This document shows, in pieces, positions 62,415 through 64,000 of a stretch of 64,000 nt of DNA. Source of the stretch: Chloroflexota bacterium (GTDB taxonomy: Bacteria > Chloroflexota > UBA11872 > UBA12225 > JAJDUF01); assembly GCA_022826725.1 (NCBI GenBank), contig JAJDUF010000016.1:1-64000 (forward strand), given 5' to 3'. Under the pieces are notes generated by a model that was given only the letters and a program-made list of their open reading frames with translations, ran no database searches and was not told where the DNA came from. The translations under genes and the position numbers were made by a program. Every line of letters starts with the position of its first letter. The stretch's first letter is position 1.

Positions 62415-63614
62415 ATGGTGATAGCAACTGCGGTGAGATTGGCGACCCGCATGGCCGACCTCGGCACGGAATCGGCCTTTGAGGTACTCGCGCGTGCCCG
62501 CCAGCTGGAGCGGGAAGGGCACCATATCATCCACATGGAGATCGGAGAGCCGGATTTCCCCACGCCACAGCACGTGAAGGACGCCGCGAATGACGCTCTC
62601 GCGGCCGACGAGACCAAGTACGGCCCGTCCGCGGGCATCATGCCCTGCCGTGAAGCGGTGGCAGCGCACGTGTCCGAGACACACGGCGTGCCGATCACAC
62701 CGGAGCAAGTCGTCATCACGCCCGGCGCCAAGCCGCCGATCTTCTATGCCACGCTCGCCCTCGTTGACGAGGGTGATGAGGTGCTGCTGCCCGACCCCGG
62801 CTTTCCGATCTACGAATCCGTGGTCGCGTTCGTCGGGGGGCGGCCCATCTCCGTGCCCCTCAGTGAAGCCAACGAGTTCCGGTTTGAGGTCGCAGAGCTG
62901 GAGCGGCGTATCACCTCGCGGACGAAGATGATTGTCCTCAACTCCCCGCAGAACCCCACCGGCAGCGTCCTCACCGCCGAGGATGTCGCGGGCATTGCGA
63001 ATCTCGCCCGTGAGCACGATCTCTGGGTCATCAGCGACGAGATCTACTCGCGCCTGCTGTTCACGGGCGACGCGCCGAGCATCCTGTCCGAACCGGGGAT
63101 GGCCGAGCGGACGGTGTTGGTGGACGGCTTCTCCAAAGCGTACTCGATGACCGGCTGGCGCCTAGGCTACGGCGTGATGCCCGAAGACGTGGCCGAGGCC
63201 ATGGCCCAGCTCCAGAACAACTGCTCGTCATGTACCACGACCTTCGTTCAGCACGCCGGGATCGCCGCCCTCCACGGACCGCAGGACTCGGTAGACGAAA
63301 TGGTCGCCGCCTTCCGCAGCCGCCGCGATCTGGTCGTCGGGCGCCTGAATGAAATGCCCGGCGTCCACTGCCTCTCTCCGCATGGCGCCTTCTACGTCTT
63401 CCCGCGCGTCGAGGTACCGGGCCTCACGAGCAAAGAGATCGCCGACTACCTCCTGGAGCGTTCTGGCGTCGCCATCCTCGCCGGTACCGCGTTCGGCGCC
63501 GCCGGCGAGGGCTACCTGCGTCTCTCCATCGCCACGGCTACCGAGCAGTTGGAAGTCGGTCTGGACCGGATCGCGCAAGGGCTGGCCGAGCTACGCGCCG
63601 GCCAGCGGCTCTAG
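62415..63614 (+). CDS. Class I/II PLP-dependent aminotransferase
   Basis: About 399 residues from the ATG at 62415, preceded by AGGAG. The core is complete: MEIGEPDFPTPQHVKDAA, GAKPPIFYATLALV, NSPQNPTGSVL, ISDEIYSRL and DGFSKAYSMTGWRLGYG, where Lys binds PLP. The nearest class is aspartate/aromatic aminotransferase (AspC-like or PatA-like); the donor is not readable. It has its own promoter. The frame upstream of 62415 is the leader and not coding. Confidence 0.94.
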   Translation: MVIATAVRLATRMADLGTESAFEVLARARQLEREGHHIIHMEIGEPDFPTPQHVKDAANDALAADETKYGPSAGIMPCREAVAAHVSETHGVPITPEQVVITPGAKPPIFYATLALVDEGDEVLLPDPGFPIYESVVAFVGGRPISVPLSEANEFRFEVAELERRITSRTKMIVLNSPQNPTGSVLTAEDVAGIANLAREHDLWVISDEIYSRLLFTGDAPSILSEPGMAERTVLVDGFSKAYSMTGWRLGYGVMPEDVAEAMAQLQNNCSSCTTTFVQHAGIAALHGPQDSVDEMVAAFRSRRDLVVGRLNEMPGVHCLSPHGAFYVFPRVEVPGLTSKEIADYLLERSGVAILAGTAFGAAGEGYLRLSIATATEQLEVGLDRIAQGLAELRAGQRL

Positions 63615-63637
63615 GCGCGGGCCGGCGGTTGAGACCC

Positions 63638-63708
63638 GTCATTCCCGCGCAGGCGGGAATCTACCCCCCTCTCTATCGCTCCGCGATGGAGAGGGGCCGG
63701 GGGTGAGG
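63638..63708. repeat. PAL-F and PAL-A copies
   Basis: GTCATTCCCGCGCAGGCGGG AATCTA, then CCCCCCTCTCTATCGCTCCG with GATGGAGAGGGGCCGGGGGTGAGG, following the aminotransferase gene. The rest to about 63.97 kb holds no supported gene. Confidence 0.8.
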
Positions 63709-63975
63709 ACCAGCGGGAGACCAGGCCGCAAGGCGCCATTTGTACGGCGGCCAGCAATGATGCTAGGATAGAAGCGGGCGGGCTGCGCGTCCGGTGCTCA
63801 GGACCATCTGCCTGCGACGCGCACCTCTGTCAAGTAATCCGCCTGGTCAGCAACTGACTCTCGCTCGGCGGCGACCGCGCACACGCGCGAAGCTCCGGGA
63901 TAGCGGTGGAACAACCGCCGCCACTCCCTTGCCGGTATGGGCCGGTCCCACCACACGGGACCAAAGTAGGAAACC

Positions 63976-64000
63976 ATGGCAACAGAAACCACACCAGGCT
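63976..64000 (+). CDS. Possible start of a gene cut by the window end
   Basis: ATGGCAACAGAAACCACACC with TAGGAAACC just upstream. Only eight codons (MATETTPG) are in the window, so it may be the start of a real gene or chance. Confidence 0.3.

Noticed and set aside
63798..63992. A 64-codon minus-strand frame at the window end
   Set aside because: No ribosome binding site, no family pattern and no context; composition does not decide it.

Overview
The window is a GC-rich bacterial chromosome segment. It has a cell-wall glycosyltransferase/transpeptidase, an HspR-controlled chaperone operon, a YkoF-YkoE-YkoD-YkoC thiamine-precursor transporter, a CysO/CysM-type sulfur-carrier cysteine pathway, an F420-type nitroreductase and several exported proteins with Pro/Thr-rich linkers. 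This mix fits Chloroflexota (Thermomicrobia-like), with Actinomycetota as the alternative. That assignment is inference; there is no rRNA in the window. I saw no tRNA, rRNA, CRISPR array or transposase gene.

Layout. 0.1-1.8 kb: DUF192 lipoprotein and Mrp ATPase (minus). 2.0-6.7 kb: TPP riboswitch with terminator, then ykoF-ykoE-ykoD-ykoC (plus). 6.8-8.7 kb: two sugar-nucleotide epimerases. 8.8-9.9 kb: two tandem SRPBCC proteins. 9.9-19.2 kb: one minus-strand stress operon, lon-dnaK-grpE-dnaJ-hspR-clpB, read from a near-consensus promoter overlapped by a HAIR-like inverted repeat. 19.4-24.1 kb: PBP1A, panC, panB. 24.3-30.5 kb: a phytanoyl-CoA-type dioxygenase, small hypotheticals and a heterodimeric ABC exporter. 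30.5-35.1 kb: nadA with a perfect operator palindrome, DUF1232, YjbQ, a NagD-type phosphatase, cysM and cysO. 35.5-38.1 kb: a paired M16 peptidase. 38.1-40.6 kb: a restriction-modification module whose nuclease gene is cut by one in-frame amber codon. 40.7-45.3 kb: an OYE-type oxidoreductase apparently started on ATC, a HEPN pair, an amidohydrolase and a DksA-like protein. 45.3-46.0 kb: an AT-rich foreign membrane gene. 46-48 kb: a gene-free repeat dump with a minisatellite. 48-56.7 kb: MBL-cupin, hydrolase, P1 peptidase, CcmC and an iron-type ABC importer. 57-64 kb: aldolase, F420 nitroreductase, beta-propeller, PaREP1/HEPN protein, an exported protein, a CvpA-CAP fusion and an aminotransferase.

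The most unusual content is a layered population of small non-coding elements. PAL-A (hairpin followed by a GGCCGGGGGGTGAGG-type tail, more than 20 copies), PAL-C (GGGGACCATAGGGGG-type), PAL-E and PAL-F palindromes lie in nearly every gap, and two lie in frame inside genes. A MITE-like element, here called MITE-B, has 18-19 bp terminal inverted repeats and sits inside PAL-C copies, flanked by 7-11 bp direct repeats centred on CCATAGG. A second element, here called HP55, is 55 bp: two 19-nt inverted arms around a conserved 17-nt loop. It has inserted five times into PAL-A, in either orientation, adding 2 bp of G-tract in each of the four clear cases. Its arms show a compensatory base-pair change between copies. 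I know of no described family that matches HP55 and consider it the best candidate here for something undescribed.
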